NCBI GenBank assembly: GCA_964368965.1
Contig: CAYJDR010000018.1
Location: forward strand, 1 to 42,485
Direction of reading: 5' to 3'
DNA: 42,485 nt
Source: CAYJDR01 sp964368965
Lineage (GTDB): Bacteria; Chrysiogenota; Deferribacteres; Deferribacterales; Mucispirillaceae
The notes under the pieces were generated by a model. That model saw nothing but the letters and a program-made list of their open reading frames with translations, did not search any database and was not told the DNA's origin. The position numbers were made by a program, and so were the translations under genes. This document shows positions 8,380 through 17,962 of this stretch, in pieces. Each line of letters starts with the position of its first letter. Position 1 is the first letter of the stretch.

Positions 8380-11025
8380 ATGGCAATAGGCATAACAGCA
8401 AAACGCGTACCACAAGGCAAAGCACCGCTTGAGTACTTGAACGAAATCTTACAACCATTAGATGGAGGCCGTGTTTGTGCTATTGTGCCTACTATCAGAA
8501 ACTTGCGCCGTATCACTAGAAACTTATACAAAAGTGTAGAGGTGTTCGCTATCAGAGAGTTCACCTCATACGCTAACCACTACGAGGGCGTAAACGTACC
8601 TAAACAGTTGCGCCCCTACTACCTCAAAAAGTGCGTTGAACAACTATCAAACGATGAAAAACTCGCCGTGTTCAAATCAGTCGATAGCGAACTTTTCACA
8701 AAGCTTACCTACTTCATCAAAACAAGTAGCGGTATACTCTCATTCTATCGTGAACTCTCAGCAGAGATGATCACGCCTGAAAAACTCGCAAAAGAAGGAC
8801 TCTACACCGACTATGAAACACAAATCAACGTGCTTTCAACGCTATGGCAAAACTATGTAAACATGCTCGCAAACCTATCGTTCACAGATGAATGGGAAGC
8901 ACGCAAACAAGCAAAATATCGTGATAACTTCATCAATCGCTATGATACGTTTGTGTTCCTAATTAGTGGCTTTTTAACTAAATATGAGCAAGAGCAACTA
9001 AAAACACTCTCGCAACATAAAGAGGTTATCCTCGTATTTAACTATGCAGGCGAACTAAACCAACAACACAAACAGTATGAAAAAAACTTAGGCATATCTA
9101 TCGAAACACAAAAGCTAGCTGAACTATCACGTAGCAACACCCACATCATAGCGCATGAGAGCTACCTTGCCGAGTTTGAATACATCACAAACGAAATATT
9201 CAGGCTACATAACAGCGGTATATCGCTCGAAGATATGGCTATCATACTGCCTGATGAGAAGATGAAAGCATACTTCTTACACCTCGATAAATATAACCTG
9301 TTCGACATATCATCAAACGAAGATATCGACAGCGCAGAGTTTTTCTCTACACTCAACATGCTACTAGACATGCGCAAAAACATGGCGAAACATGCAGAGC
9401 AAATGCTTGAAATTAAAAGCGTTATAGATATATTACACGCACCACACCTAGAAAGTGACGAAAATAGCGAACATATCAAAACACTAAATAAACTAATAGA
9501 AAACGATAAACTATACATAAAACTATCTGAACTGCAACATATCGATTTTTTCAACCAAGTAGCGCCTAACATATTATCAGCAAACGATAAAGGAACATTC
9601 AGCTATTTTATTGATGCAACTATCAAGTATGTTGACTCATTCGCAGATACATCGCCAAACGATAAGAAAACTAAAATCGACGTAAAATCGCACCTAGATA
9701 TGCTAAAGATGACGTTTGCAAACATTGATGACACATTCACACTTGAGGAAGCATATAGCATAATCATCACCGAGTTGAGCACCATAAAACAAGTGACACC
9801 AAAAGGCTTGCTACCAGTAATTGGGCTACTTGAAAGCAGAAACATGAAGTATAAAGCTGTGTTTATACCTATGCTTAATGATGACGTTTTTCCGCCGTCT
9901 AACGCAAAAGACTTATTCCTAAACACAGAAATACGCAACCGACTAGCACTACCAACACACGCCGATAGGGAAAACCTAGTAAAAAACTACGTGCAACAAA
10001 TAGTTATGCATGCTGACTATGCATATATATCATATGTCGAAAATAAGAATACAGGGCGCCGAAGTTCGTTTGTAGATGAAATCATAATCAATAACAATGG
10101 CTTAAATGTCACAAAATACAACATAAGCGAACCAAAGCTCATATCGCATAACAAACCAGTGAATAGCGAAAAGCTGAAAGAAATAACAATACCCAAAACA
10201 CCAGCTATCGTTGAAAAAATCAAAGGCGCTAAAATATCTGCGACACGGTTCAACATGTATGCCAAATGCTCGCTTCAGTACTACTTCAACTACATCGTGG
10301 GCATAAAAGACGAACAAGGCGAACTAGATGAAGATATCACATCGCTTATGATCGGCAATGCGTTCCACAACGCTTTCGATAAAACTTATCAAAAAGGCAT
10401 CAAACCTACAGATAGCAACTATGCAAACTCGCTACGTGAAGAGTTTATCACATACATTAGCGAAAAGGACGTATACAAATACTCTCAGCTAGAACAATTC
10501 AGGGTTGAAGACATAATCAAAGACCTGCCAACAATCGCCGCAACAGAGCGTGAACGTGCAGAAAACGGATATGAAACCATCGCAAGAGAATTAAAACTAA
10601 GCGCTGAATATAAAGGCTTCACACTCGACAGCACGATAGATAAACTCGAACGCTCACTCGAAGGGTGTGACCTCATAGACATCAAATACAAAAGCAGCGT
10701 TAATGAAAACAAAACCATCTACACTGATGAAAACTATGAAAAGCTTGAAAAACTTGGCGACTGGCAAATGTATTTCTACGCCCACTTAGTGAAAGTTGCA
10801 AAAGGGATAGATGTCGAAAAGCTATACCACTTTGACGTTAAAAATTCATTTAAACTTGTTGAAGTCGCAGCAAAAGAAAATCTCGACATGTTTGTAAAAT
10901 TCTTCGATGAAAAACTTGATGAAATGGTCGACGCCGACGTCGCATTCACACAAACTACAAATAAAAATTTCTGTAGCTTCTGCCACTATACTGAACTATG
11001 CGAAAGAAAAATATGGAAACCATAA
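8380..11025 (+). CDS. addB: AddB-like helicase-nuclease subunit with Fe-S PD-(D/E)XK domain
   Basis: The partner of AddA in double-strand-break resection and Chi-type processing. The 881-residue product has a divergent UvrD-like fold in its first two-thirds without a clear Walker A, as expected for AddB/RexB. From about residue 615 it has the nuclease domain: ISATRFNMYAKCSLQYYFNY with the first iron-sulfur cysteine, GNAFHNAF, DSTIDKLERS, LIDIKYKSS, QMYFYAHL and the last three cysteines in FCSFCHYTELCER. The pattern C...CxxCxxxxxC is the AddB-type 4Fe-4S staple. The ribosome site is GGGGG just before the ATG. It overlaps addA by one base (TAATG). A looser PD-(D/E)XK family name is possible, but the pair supports AddB. 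Confidence 0.88.
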   Translation: MAIGITAKRVPQGKAPLEYLNEILQPLDGGRVCAIVPTIRNLRRITRNLYKSVEVFAIREFTSYANHYEGVNVPKQLRPYYLKKCVEQLSNDEKLAVFKSVDSELFTKLTYFIKTSSGILSFYRELSAEMITPEKLAKEGLYTDYETQINVLSTLWQNYVNMLANLSFTDEWEARKQAKYRDNFINRYDTFVFLISGFLTKYEQEQLKTLSQHKEVILVFNYAGELNQQHKQYEKNLGISIETQKLAELSRSNTHIIAHESYLAEFEYITNEIFRLHNSGISLEDMAIILPDEKMKAYFLHLDKYNLFDISSNEDIDSAEFFSTLNMLLDMRKNMAKHAEQMLEIKSVIDILHAPHLESDENSEHIKTLNKLIENDKLYIKLSELQHIDFFNQVAPNILSANDKGTFSYFIDATIKYVDSFADTSPNDKKTKIDVKSHLDMLKMTFANIDDTFTLEEAYSIIITELSTIKQVTPKGLLPVIGLLESRNMKYKAVFIPMLNDDVFPPSNAKDLFLNTEIRNRLALPTHADRENLVKNYVQQIVMHADYAYISYVENKNTGRRSSFVDEIIINNNGLNVTKYNISEPKLISHNKPVNSEKLKEITIPKTPAIVEKIKGAKISATRFNMYAKCSLQYYFNYIVGIKDEQGELDEDITSLMIGNAFHNAFDKTYQKGIKPTDSNYANSLREEFITYISEKDVYKYSQLEQFRVEDIIKDLPTIAATERERAENGYETIARELKLSAEYKGFTLDSTIDKLERSLEGCDLIDIKYKSSVNENKTIYTDENYEKLEKLGDWQMYFYAHLVKVAKGIDVEKLYHFDVKNSFKLVEVAAKENLDMFVKFFDEKLDEMVDADVAFTQTTNKNFCSFCHYTELCERKIWKP

Positions 11026-14000
11026 TGACACAACAAAACTCAATAAAAAACATAGCACTAAAAGCAAGCGCTGGCACAGGCAAAACATACCAACTAGCTA
11101 TACGCATCTTATTAATGTTGCTTAAAAATATCGACCCTAAAGATATACTAGGGCTAACATTCACAAAAAAAGCAACTGATGAAATGCTTGAGCGTATCCT
11201 ATTTTTCCTCGACAAGCTTACAAAGTTTAACGGCATGGATAGCGCCGAAAGTGACGATAAGCACTTGTTTGAGTGCGTAATAGCAGAACTTACTGAACAT
11301 GCAAAAAGAAACAACAAAGAATATAGCGACGCATACCTAGCACAAGTAGCTAACGAAACTAAAGATAAACTGCTATCCGACTTCAGAGCACTAAAGATTA
11401 AAACCTTTGATTCATTCTTCAATATGATACTAAAAGCGTTCCCGTTTGAAGCGAACCTACGCCCAGATTACGACATCGTAACTGATGAGCAAGTTGCAGA
11501 CTATAACAAGCTAGCGTTCAAGCAAATTGCACATGAGCTAATCAAAGATGAAATATGGAAAGAGATTATACAAATATATCCGTCAGTTTTTGGTGGCACC
11601 GCACAACAAACAATAAGCAAGATGAAAAAACTCGCAAGTGAAACTGCTGAAAAAGACATCATGCTGAACGACGCTATCATCGAAGCACAAAAAGCTGGGC
11701 CTAAAGCACTGCTTGAAACAATGCACGAAGCACTCGCAGTGAAAGAAGACATCTTCAACAATGTTGAAAAATTCAAAACAACATTTAAACACGAAACAAA
11801 TAGCACGCAAGAAAAAGCGCTACAAAAAATATATAGCGCTAAAGATGTCAATGGGCTATTAGGTTGCACACCTATTGTTCAATCTATCGAAAATCATAGC
11901 TCATTTCGCAAAATCAATTTCGCAGAGCTAGAGCTTCGCATATTTAAAGATATCAGGGACGGCATATCAACATTCCTATCGCTTCAAGCCTTCATAGCGG
12001 AGCAATTATCGCTGCTGCTAGGCGCAATGCTCGCAACACGCATAAAGGAATTTAAAAACACTAACAACACATTAACATACTCCGACCTTGCAGAATATGT
12101 CTACGACATGCTAGCACGAGGTGAAAACGGAATTGATAGCGACTACCTATACTTCAGGCTAGATGGCCAACTTAACCACATATTAATCGACGAGTTTCAA
12201 GATACTTCAAGCATTCAATGGCTCATCATGAAAAAGCTTGTTGATGAAGCACTTTCAGGCATTGGGCAGTATGATAAATCAGGTAGCTTTTTCTACGTTG
12301 GCGACCCAAAACAAAATATTTATCGCTTCCGCGGTGGCAGTTCTGAGCTGTTCGACTGGGTGCTAAACTCATACGAAACAGTAGAGGAGCAAACACTCGA
12401 AAAAAACTTCCGCAGTAGCAAACACATTGTTGAGTTTGTGAACGATATCTGCAACCAGTTCGGGCTTGATATGTTTAAGCTAAACCAACAATACAACGAA
12501 GGCGGATACGAAGGGCATGTAAGCGTTACAGAGCTCAGCAAAGAGGATACATTCCTAACCTACACACTAGCAAAAGTGGAGGAACTAAAAAAAGCCGAAG
12601 TTAAACTCTCAGACATTGCTATCCTCACAGGTAGCAACGATAAAGGCGCTGAACTCGCTAACATGCTGCAAGAAAACAATATTGCAGTTAAACTAGAAAC
12701 CTCAGGAAAAATTAACTCAACAAGGATATATAAAGCAGTTATCAACCTTGTAAAATTTATCGAAACAGGCGACCCGTTCGCATTCATCAACTATGCACTA
12801 GTTGACGCACCTAGCATATCGCTAAAGGACTTTGCTAACGATAGCCGACGTGCTGAAATAATGGCGCAAATCAGGAACTCTGCAAACTCGCTAAACAACG
12901 CAACCATATTTAGAAAACTACTGCATGTTATCACAGAGGAAAACTGCTTAAAACGCTTCCGATGTGAACCTAATTTTGTTGCAACTATTGACTTAATCGC
13001 TAAAGCAGCAGCTAATGAAAAACACCTATCTACATTCATTGAGAAAGTAGACAGCGCAGCCTCTAGCTACGTCAACACAACCGCATCTGACGAGAAAGCC
13101 ATAACAATAATGACCGTGCATAAATCAAAGGGGCTTGAGTTCCCTGTCGTAATATTGCCGAACCTTGAGTTTGAACTAAAACATAATGGCGCAAAACATA
13201 GCAAATTCGTAACGCTTGATAACGAACAACTAACGCAAAGTACGCTGCACTACATACACAACAAAGATGCATACAGCATGCTTGGCACCCACGAGCAACA
13301 CATTAAAAAAATAGTTGACGCAAATGTGCGTAAAGATGCACTAAATAACCTATATGTTGCGATGACACGTGCAAAAAATATACTATATATCGCATCAAAG
13401 CCTGTATCAAGCGTTGCAAATAGCGCAATGCAACTCATCAACGAAATCTGCAACACTGTCGACCATGAGCGAGGCTCACTAGATGGATACATCGGCAAGA
13501 AAGAGGAAGGCGATGAAAAATGTGAGGAAATCGCATACGTACCTAATCGTGATGTTTATGAGAAAACCCCGCTAGACGAATTCGACGATATCGACTTCCA
13601 AGCAATAAATTTTGGTAACGCATTACACAAAGCATTAATGCTTGTAAATGGTTGTGAACAAATAGATATTGATGAAGCTATAGCCGTATCACTAGCACAG
13701 CATGGCTTCTATCTAACCGACGTTGATAAAAAAAGACTTGAAATTTATGTCAAAAAAGCTATAAATAGTTGTGTATGGGTAGAATTGATGAAAGGCCAAG
13801 TTTTCCGTGAGCGAAAGTTCACCGATAACAATAGGCTCTACTCAATAGATGTATACTCTGTATTTGACGATAAAGTCATGTTGCTTGACTACAAAACAGG
13901 CAAACTTACAGATGATAAACTACATAATTACGGCAACCAACTTGATGGCTATGCAGGCGTGCTTTCAAAAGTCTATGAACGACAAATTGAAAAGCGACTC

Positions 14001-14072
14001 CTAAACTTTGATGATGAGGAAGTTAAAGTTTATAGCTACCACGGTGATAAATGGACGTTTGAACTTTTATAG
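11025..14072 (+). CDS. addA: AddA-like UvrD/RecB-type helicase with C-terminal nuclease
   Basis: The ATP-driven 3'-5' helicase and nuclease subunit of the AddAB recombination complex. Counting from MTQQN (1015 residues), Walker A is KASAGTGKTYQ near residue 17, Walker B LIDEFQDTSS near 388, motif III GDPKQNIYRFRGG near 425, then MTVHKSKGLEFPVV near 697 and LYVAMTRAKN near 773. The nuclease domain follows with FGNALHKAL, VMLLDYKTGK and GNQLDGYAGVL. ATGs at 10998 and 11013 are in frame, but the ATG at 11025 shares a base with the addB stop and is the most natural coupled start. A weak GGA lies upstream of it. A RecB-only solo enzyme is unlikely given the neighbour. Confidence 0.93.
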   Translation: MTQQNSIKNIALKASAGTGKTYQLAIRILLMLLKNIDPKDILGLTFTKKATDEMLERILFFLDKLTKFNGMDSAESDDKHLFECVIAELTEHAKRNNKEYSDAYLAQVANETKDKLLSDFRALKIKTFDSFFNMILKAFPFEANLRPDYDIVTDEQVADYNKLAFKQIAHELIKDEIWKEIIQIYPSVFGGTAQQTISKMKKLASETAEKDIMLNDAIIEAQKAGPKALLETMHEALAVKEDIFNNVEKFKTTFKHETNSTQEKALQKIYSAKDVNGLLGCTPIVQSIENHSSFRKINFAELELRIFKDIRDGISTFLSLQAFIAEQLSLLLGAMLATRIKEFKNTNNTLTYSDLAEYVYDMLARGENGIDSDYLYFRLDGQLNHILIDEFQDTSSIQWLIMKKLVDEALSGIGQYDKSGSFFYVGDPKQNIYRFRGGSSELFDWVLNSYETVEEQTLEKNFRSSKHIVEFVNDICNQFGLDMFKLNQQYNEGGYEGHVSVTELSKEDTFLTYTLAKVEELKKAEVKLSDIAILTGSNDKGAELANMLQENNIAVKLETSGKINSTRIYKAVINLVKFIETGDPFAFINYALVDAPSISLKDFANDSRRAEIMAQIRNSANSLNNATIFRKLLHVITEENCLKRFRCEPNFVATIDLIAKAAANEKHLSTFIEKVDSAASSYVNTTASDEKAITIMTVHKSKGLEFPVVILPNLEFELKHNGAKHSKFVTLDNEQLTQSTLHYIHNKDAYSMLGTHEQHIKKIVDANVRKDALNNLYVAMTRAKNILYIASKPVSSVANSAMQLINEICNTVDHERGSLDGYIGKKEEGDEKCEEIAYVPNRDVYEKTPLDEFDDIDFQAINFGNALHKALMLVNGCEQIDIDEAIAVSLAQHGFYLTDVDKKRLEIYVKKAINSCVWVELMKGQVFRERKFTDNNRLYSIDVYSVFDDKVMLLDYKTGKLTDDKLHNYGNQLDGYAGVLSKVYERQIEKRLLNFDDEEVKVYSYHGDKWTFELL

Positions 14073-14158
14073 CTATTGAACATCTTGTGTAGATGAACAA
14101 TATTATACGTCTGTTTTTAAACAAGGATGAGTGCAAAAGCATTTTTAGGGGAATTAGG

Positions 14159-14797
14159 TTGAAATTTTTAGTAACAATGTTCGTATGTTTAGTTTTTACT
14201 ATGCATGCACATGCTAATGATGACTTATTAACTAGTACTGAGGAATCAGTGCAGGAATATATAGCTACAGTTGAGGCTCAGGCATCTCTAAAACTCAACT
14301 ATGACATACCAGAGTTCGAGACACCTACACAAAAAAGAATTAAAAGTGGCATATTTACAGCTGCTGATTCATATTTGTTAGAGAGTTTAGCTCCATACAA
14401 ACTAGACTACAGCAACATACAACGCTCTGGCGACTCACCGATTGAGCGCTTCAGCAACAATAAAACGCTAGAAATTGATAGCAACGCCTACATGTTCGAG
14501 CTATTAAAAACAGCTTCACTAACTGCTGCCCGCTCATTAATGGGAAGCTCTGGCACAGGTGTAAACATTGTTTCGTTCGGCATGCTAGCTGATGAAAAAG
14601 GCGACATAGCATATAATGTAATGTTTCGCCCTATCAACAACTTAATGTTTGTAATGGCTGTGAACACTAACACATATTTTGAAGACTCCCGCTTTGAAAT
14701 TAACCTGCTACCTAGCGAGCGTTCAGTGCTGAAACTAATAGCAACCGATAACGACACAAAAACAGAAGCTGGCGTTCAGTTCCAACTTACATTCTAA
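14159..14797 (+). CDS. Small exported protein of unknown function
   Basis: I do not recognise the family. A longer frame from ATG 14093 has no ribosome site and would bury the signal peptide. The TTG at 14159 lies 7 nt after AGGGG and gives MKFLVTMFVCLVFTMHAHA, a clean signal peptide with cleavage after AHA, and a protein of 212 residues. The mature part starts acidic (NDDLLTSTEESV), has a Gly/Ser-rich turn (LMGSSGTGVN) and then alternating strands. It ends in QFQLTF, a terminal phenylalanine after a beta-strand as in many outer-membrane beta proteins; periplasmic location is equally possible. It follows addA by 86 nt and precedes a strong terminator, so it is probably the last gene of that unit. 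Confidence 0.65.
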   Translation: MKFLVTMFVCLVFTMHAHANDDLLTSTEESVQEYIATVEAQASLKLNYDIPEFETPTQKRIKSGIFTAADSYLLESLAPYKLDYSNIQRSGDSPIERFSNNKTLEIDSNAYMFELLKTASLTAARSLMGSSGTGVNIVSFGMLADEKGDIAYNVMFRPINNLMFVMAVNTNTYFEDSRFEINLLPSERSVLKLIATDNDTKTEAGVQFQLTF

Positions 14798-14820
14798 AAA
14801 TAATTTCATTAAACATACTT

Positions 14821-14848
14821 GGGCGTAGAACTTACGCCCTATTTTTTT
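14821..14848 (+). terminator. Strong rho-independent terminator
   Basis: GGGCGTA, loop GAACT, TACGCCC: a perfect 7-bp GC-rich stem (14821-14839) followed by TATTTTTTT. It ends the plus-strand unit that starts near 5.5 kb. Confidence 0.93.
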
Positions 14849-15379
14849 GCCTAAATATATGGCTAAATACCATACTAATGCATAAGCACAACTATAACTA
14901 ATCACACAAATCAACGCATAGTCTTACAAACTGCCCAATAGCACGAAATATTAAACATTGGTGAACAAAAGCATATGTATAACAATAAATGTAGCTACGC
15001 CACACAATCATGCGCACATAGCTATACCGCTACCATTAACACTACACAAAACAATGATTGATACTTGAAATTATTTTAAACGTGCTAAAAGATATAACAC
15101 ACACATAATGTGCCTAACTGCAAAAATTGATGCAAAAATATGTAAGCTTCATATCGAAAACTATGCAACTGATTGATAAATATTAATTTTATTTAATAAA
15201 TTGTTGATATTATTTTAGAGTATAAAAAGATTAGAAAAATTTTGAAAATTTTATCAATGAGATAGTACATATCCTTCCATAGAATATTCAGAACATGCAC
15301 ACAAAAAGAAGCGAAGCTACAGGAATACAGTTTTCATGGCTACCCACGGTGTAGCAGCAGATAGCCACGTTATTCTAAC
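14849..15379. other. Gene-poor AT-rich stretch between two converging units
   Basis: About 530 bases with no plausible coding frame, tRNA or clear promoter. It is rich in A and T, with a particularly AT-rich core at about 15180-15260. Near the csp end, TGGCTA (15337-15342 on the plus strand) and TAGCCA (15361-15366) can form a 6-bp hairpin that could end the csp transcript, but no T-run follows it on the minus strand. A small RNA cannot be ruled out by eye. Confidence 0.6.
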
Positions 15380-15583
15380 TTATATTCTCATTACGTTAAC
15401 AGCTTGTAGACCTTTGTCGCTGTCTGTAACCTCGAAGCTAACTTCGTCAGCTTGCTTTAGAGTTTTGTAACCGTCCATAACGATTGCTGAAAAATGAACG
15501 AATATGTCAGTTCCTTTTTCATCTGTTAAAAAACCATAGCCTTTAGAATTGTTAAACCATTTAACTACACCTGTGTTACTCAT
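15380..15583 (-). CDS. Cold-shock domain protein (CspA family)
   Basis: A 67-residue single-stranded nucleic-acid-binding protein of one OB-fold, acting as an RNA chaperone. It has both RNA-binding motifs, KGYGFL (RNP1) and DIFVHF (RNP2), and starts TGVVKWFNNSKG as is standard. The minus-strand site GAGGTG lies about 6 nt before the ATG at 15583; an upstream in-frame GTG at 15592 overlaps that site and is not the start. It is monocistronic as far as can be seen, with gene-poor DNA on both sides. Several Csp paralogues usually exist in a genome, so I give no letter. Confidence 0.95.
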   Translation of the reverse strand: MSNTGVVKWFNNSKGYGFLTDEKGTDIFVHFSAIVMDGYKTLKQADEVSFEVTDSDKGLQAVNVMRI

Positions 15584-15711
15584 CGTACACACCTCACATT
15601 AATTTCGTACCCTCAATAGGTACACCAAATCCACCTAATCCACCAAACAGCAACCTGGCCCGAAATATAGAATATAACGCCCTTCCATAGCAGATAAGGC
15701 TTTAGATTGTA
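15584..15711 (-). promoter_or_regulatory. Possible csp promoter and long 5' leader
   Basis: A minus-strand TACAAT (15711-15706) could be the -10 box; no good -35 stands 16-18 nt upstream. Transcription from it would give a leader of about 115 nt. A small hairpin, GTACC and GGTAC around 7 nt (15607-15623), lies 14 nt upstream of the Shine-Dalgarno sequence. Long structured leaders are usual for csp mRNAs; this one is inferred, not shown. Confidence 0.3.
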
Positions 15712-15777
15712 CTCTGTCTATATACACTCTAACTCATTTCTTAGACAAATGCAACCAATATTTATGATTATCTATAA

Positions 15778-16392
15778 TTAATTCACCAAGTTGATGTTAA
15801 GGTTACTATTTATAGTGCACTCTTTTGGAGCAATATTGTTATAGATATATTCTACTATATCTATCATATTGTCAATAGTTTTTATGCCTGAAGTTGAATT
15901 TTTCCATCTTTCTACATTATTATTGTTGAATGTGCCTAGTAATTTAACGGGCCTTGACACATCTACCCTTATTGCTATATTGTTCTGCATGTAGCTAATA
16001 ACAACGCCTTTGATAACTAACGCATCGTCTTCAACCACTATAACGACACCGCCTGATTTGTCGGCAAGAAATTGTTCATCGCCTATAGTGTGCACGATTG
16101 ATTTTTCATCGTAGTAGTTGCTAAGTGATTGATACTGCAAGTCTGATTGCTTCGCATATAGTTTAGTTACACCAACATCATAAGTGGGCATACGTAATTG
16201 ATAGTCGATCAAAATTCGCTCATCTGACTCACTCTTACCATACCCATCATATATAACCTGCTCTGGAAACTCGATATTGAAACATGGATAATTTTGTTCA
16301 TGAAAAGAATAAAGCGTAAGCTCAGGCTCTGTAACCTTTGCACCGCAACCTGTTGCTATGAGTAAAACCATTATTATCAAAATTTTATGCAT
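15778..16392 (-). CDS. Predicted lipoprotein of unknown function
   Basis: A 204-residue protein starting MHKILIIMVLLIATGCG, a lipoprotein signal with the lipidated Cys at residue 16. I chose ATG 16392 because AGAGGG lies 6-8 nt upstream and the signal then starts at once; the frame opens further upstream but without a ribosome site. The mature part has several acidic and aromatic strands and one hydrophobic patch (SGGVVIVVEDDALVIKGVVI). No family recognised. It is divergent from the leucine-rich-repeat gene, with fewer than 100 nt between their starts, so the two may share regulatory DNA. Confidence 0.72.
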   Translation of the reverse strand: MHKILIIMVLLIATGCGAKVTEPELTLYSFHEQNYPCFNIEFPEQVIYDGYGKSESDERILIDYQLRMPTYDVGVTKLYAKQSDLQYQSLSNYYDEKSIVHTIGDEQFLADKSGGVVIVVEDDALVIKGVVISYMQNNIAIRVDVSRPVKLLGTFNNNNVERWKNSTSGIKTIDNMIDIVEYIYNNIAPKECTINSNLNINLVN

Positions 16393-16485
16393 ACTTTTCC
16401 CTCTGATATTTGTCTTTAAATATACAAGCATATTTTGTGCCATTTTTTCACTAAAGAAAATGGAACTTTTTGCCGATAACGTATT

Positions 16486-17892
16486 ATGAACTGTTTTTTG
16501 ATATTTATCAATACTATTACTGCGATTTTATTACTTAGCTTGTCATTATTGTTGCCAAGCAACCATATATTTGCGCAAATTATTGATAACGCTACAGATA
16601 ACACCACAGATAATTCTACTGACAATACAACTGACAACACCACAGAAGATAACGAAACCATGTTGCGCCTGTATGAACTTTTTGCAACAGCTAAAGATAA
16701 TTACACATGTGAGTCGCCTGCACAACCATTGTCGTTCCCATATTTAACAGGGCTTGAAACGTGTGTAAGGCAACACTTTTCGCATAGTCGCCTATCGTGT
16801 GGCGATGCCGCAACATTAAAAAAACTAGAGTGTAACGACCCTACAATCAAAAGCCTCGACGGATTGCAACAGTTCCCTAACCTTGAGATTATTATGATGC
16901 CTTCTGCTGGCTCAAAAATATCAGATCTATCGCCAATCAGAAACCTAATGTACCTACGCACACTTAGCATACCATATGCAGACATTACCGAAATCGGCTG
17001 GCTTGCATATCTCGACAGACTTGTTACACTAAACCTACAAGGCAACAGTGTAACCAACTTAGAGTATATGCCGCTGCTTTCTAGCCTGCGTGAACTTGTG
17101 CTTGACTACCAAGCACCTGACTACATCACAGACATCAGCACGTTTATAGCGCTCAGAAACCTATCTACGCTTAGTTTGCAAGGCAACAAAATTACCGATA
17201 TCTCTGCGCTTGATAACTTAACTAACATGAAAAACCTAATGCTGCGTGACAACAGGATAACTAGCCTTGAACCACTAGACAACCTTACAAGAATGCAGAC
17301 ACTCAACTTTAGCGTAAATATGGTGACAGATATAACACCGCTTGACAACCTGACCGACTTAACATATATATCAGGCAACAATAACAGAATTAGCGACATA
17401 AGCGCACTAGACAACTTAACAAAGCTTATAACAATATCGTTTAAGCAAAACTTCATTAGCGATATCGCACCTGTAGCGAACAAAAGCAAAATCAAGGAAA
17501 TCGTCTTAGACTACAACACGATAACAGATTTATCACCTATTTATGACATCATGTGGTATACAACACTAGCTGAACTCGGGCTTGCATATAACTGCATTAC
17601 GAAAGATAACTACCGCCAAGTTAGATACTTGGAAGATATCTACACGTTGCGCCTCGACCACCAATGCGAAACATACCCAACATATTACCCTGAAGATGAA
17701 TACGTCGTGAATGGCGATTTGGTGAACGCAACCGACAGTGTCGACAATGATATAATATACATCCCACAGCACGAAGCACAAGCTGGAGTTGCTTGCTCAA
17801 TCATGAACGGAAAACCTAATGATTTGTTAGCTTTTTTATTCCCTTTCATACTAGCTATATACGTTTTATTAAGGCGAAAATTTAACTTATAA
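16486..17892 (+). CDS. Exported leucine-rich-repeat protein with C-terminal sorting-type tail
   Basis: A 468-residue surface or periplasmic protein. Residues 1-31 are a signal peptide ending at HIFAQ. Residues 33-58 are a low-complexity Asp-Asn-Thr stretch (repeats of TDNTTDNST). From about 105 to 385 there are about ten internalin-like leucine-rich repeats of 22 residues, pattern LxxLxxLxLxxNxITDISxL. The C-terminus has Cys437, then a hydrophobic helix (446-462) and RRKFNL. That Cys-helix-Arg/Arg ending resembles the MYXO/JDVT/GlyGly-CTERM class of Gram-negative sorting signals. No strong ribosome site precedes ATG 16486. Adhesion or protein binding is likely from the repeats; the partner is unknown. 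Confidence 0.85.
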   Translation: MNCFLIFINTITAILLLSLSLLLPSNHIFAQIIDNATDNTTDNSTDNTTDNTTEDNETMLRLYELFATAKDNYTCESPAQPLSFPYLTGLETCVRQHFSHSRLSCGDAATLKKLECNDPTIKSLDGLQQFPNLEIIMMPSAGSKISDLSPIRNLMYLRTLSIPYADITEIGWLAYLDRLVTLNLQGNSVTNLEYMPLLSSLRELVLDYQAPDYITDISTFIALRNLSTLSLQGNKITDISALDNLTNMKNLMLRDNRITSLEPLDNLTRMQTLNFSVNMVTDITPLDNLTDLTYISGNNNRISDISALDNLTKLITISFKQNFISDIAPVANKSKIKEIVLDYNTITDLSPIYDIMWYTTLAELGLAYNCITKDNYRQVRYLEDIYTLRLDHQCETYPTYYPEDEYVVNGDLVNATDSVDNDIIYIPQHEAQAGVACSIMNGKPNDLLAFLFPFILAIYVLLRRKFNL

Positions 17893-17905
17893 TTCACGAA
17901 ATTTA

Positions 17906-17933
17906 TTGACTATTTCTGTAAGATTGATAAAAT
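17906..17933 (+). promoter_or_regulatory. Sigma-70-type promoter of the first chemoreceptor gene
   Basis: TTGACT (17906-17911), 16 nt, TAAAAT (17928-17933), ending 29 nt before the start codon. It does not fit a sigma-28 (TAAA...GCCGATAA) promoter well, although that is common for chemoreceptors. Confidence 0.5.
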
Positions 17934-17962
17934 GATGAGCATATATGCTTGGAGGGTATTAC

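Noticed and set aside
14093..14158. N-terminal extension MNNIIRLFLNK of the exported protein after addA
   Set aside because: No ribosome site, and it would place 22 charged or mixed residues before the signal peptide; the TTG at 14159 fits better.
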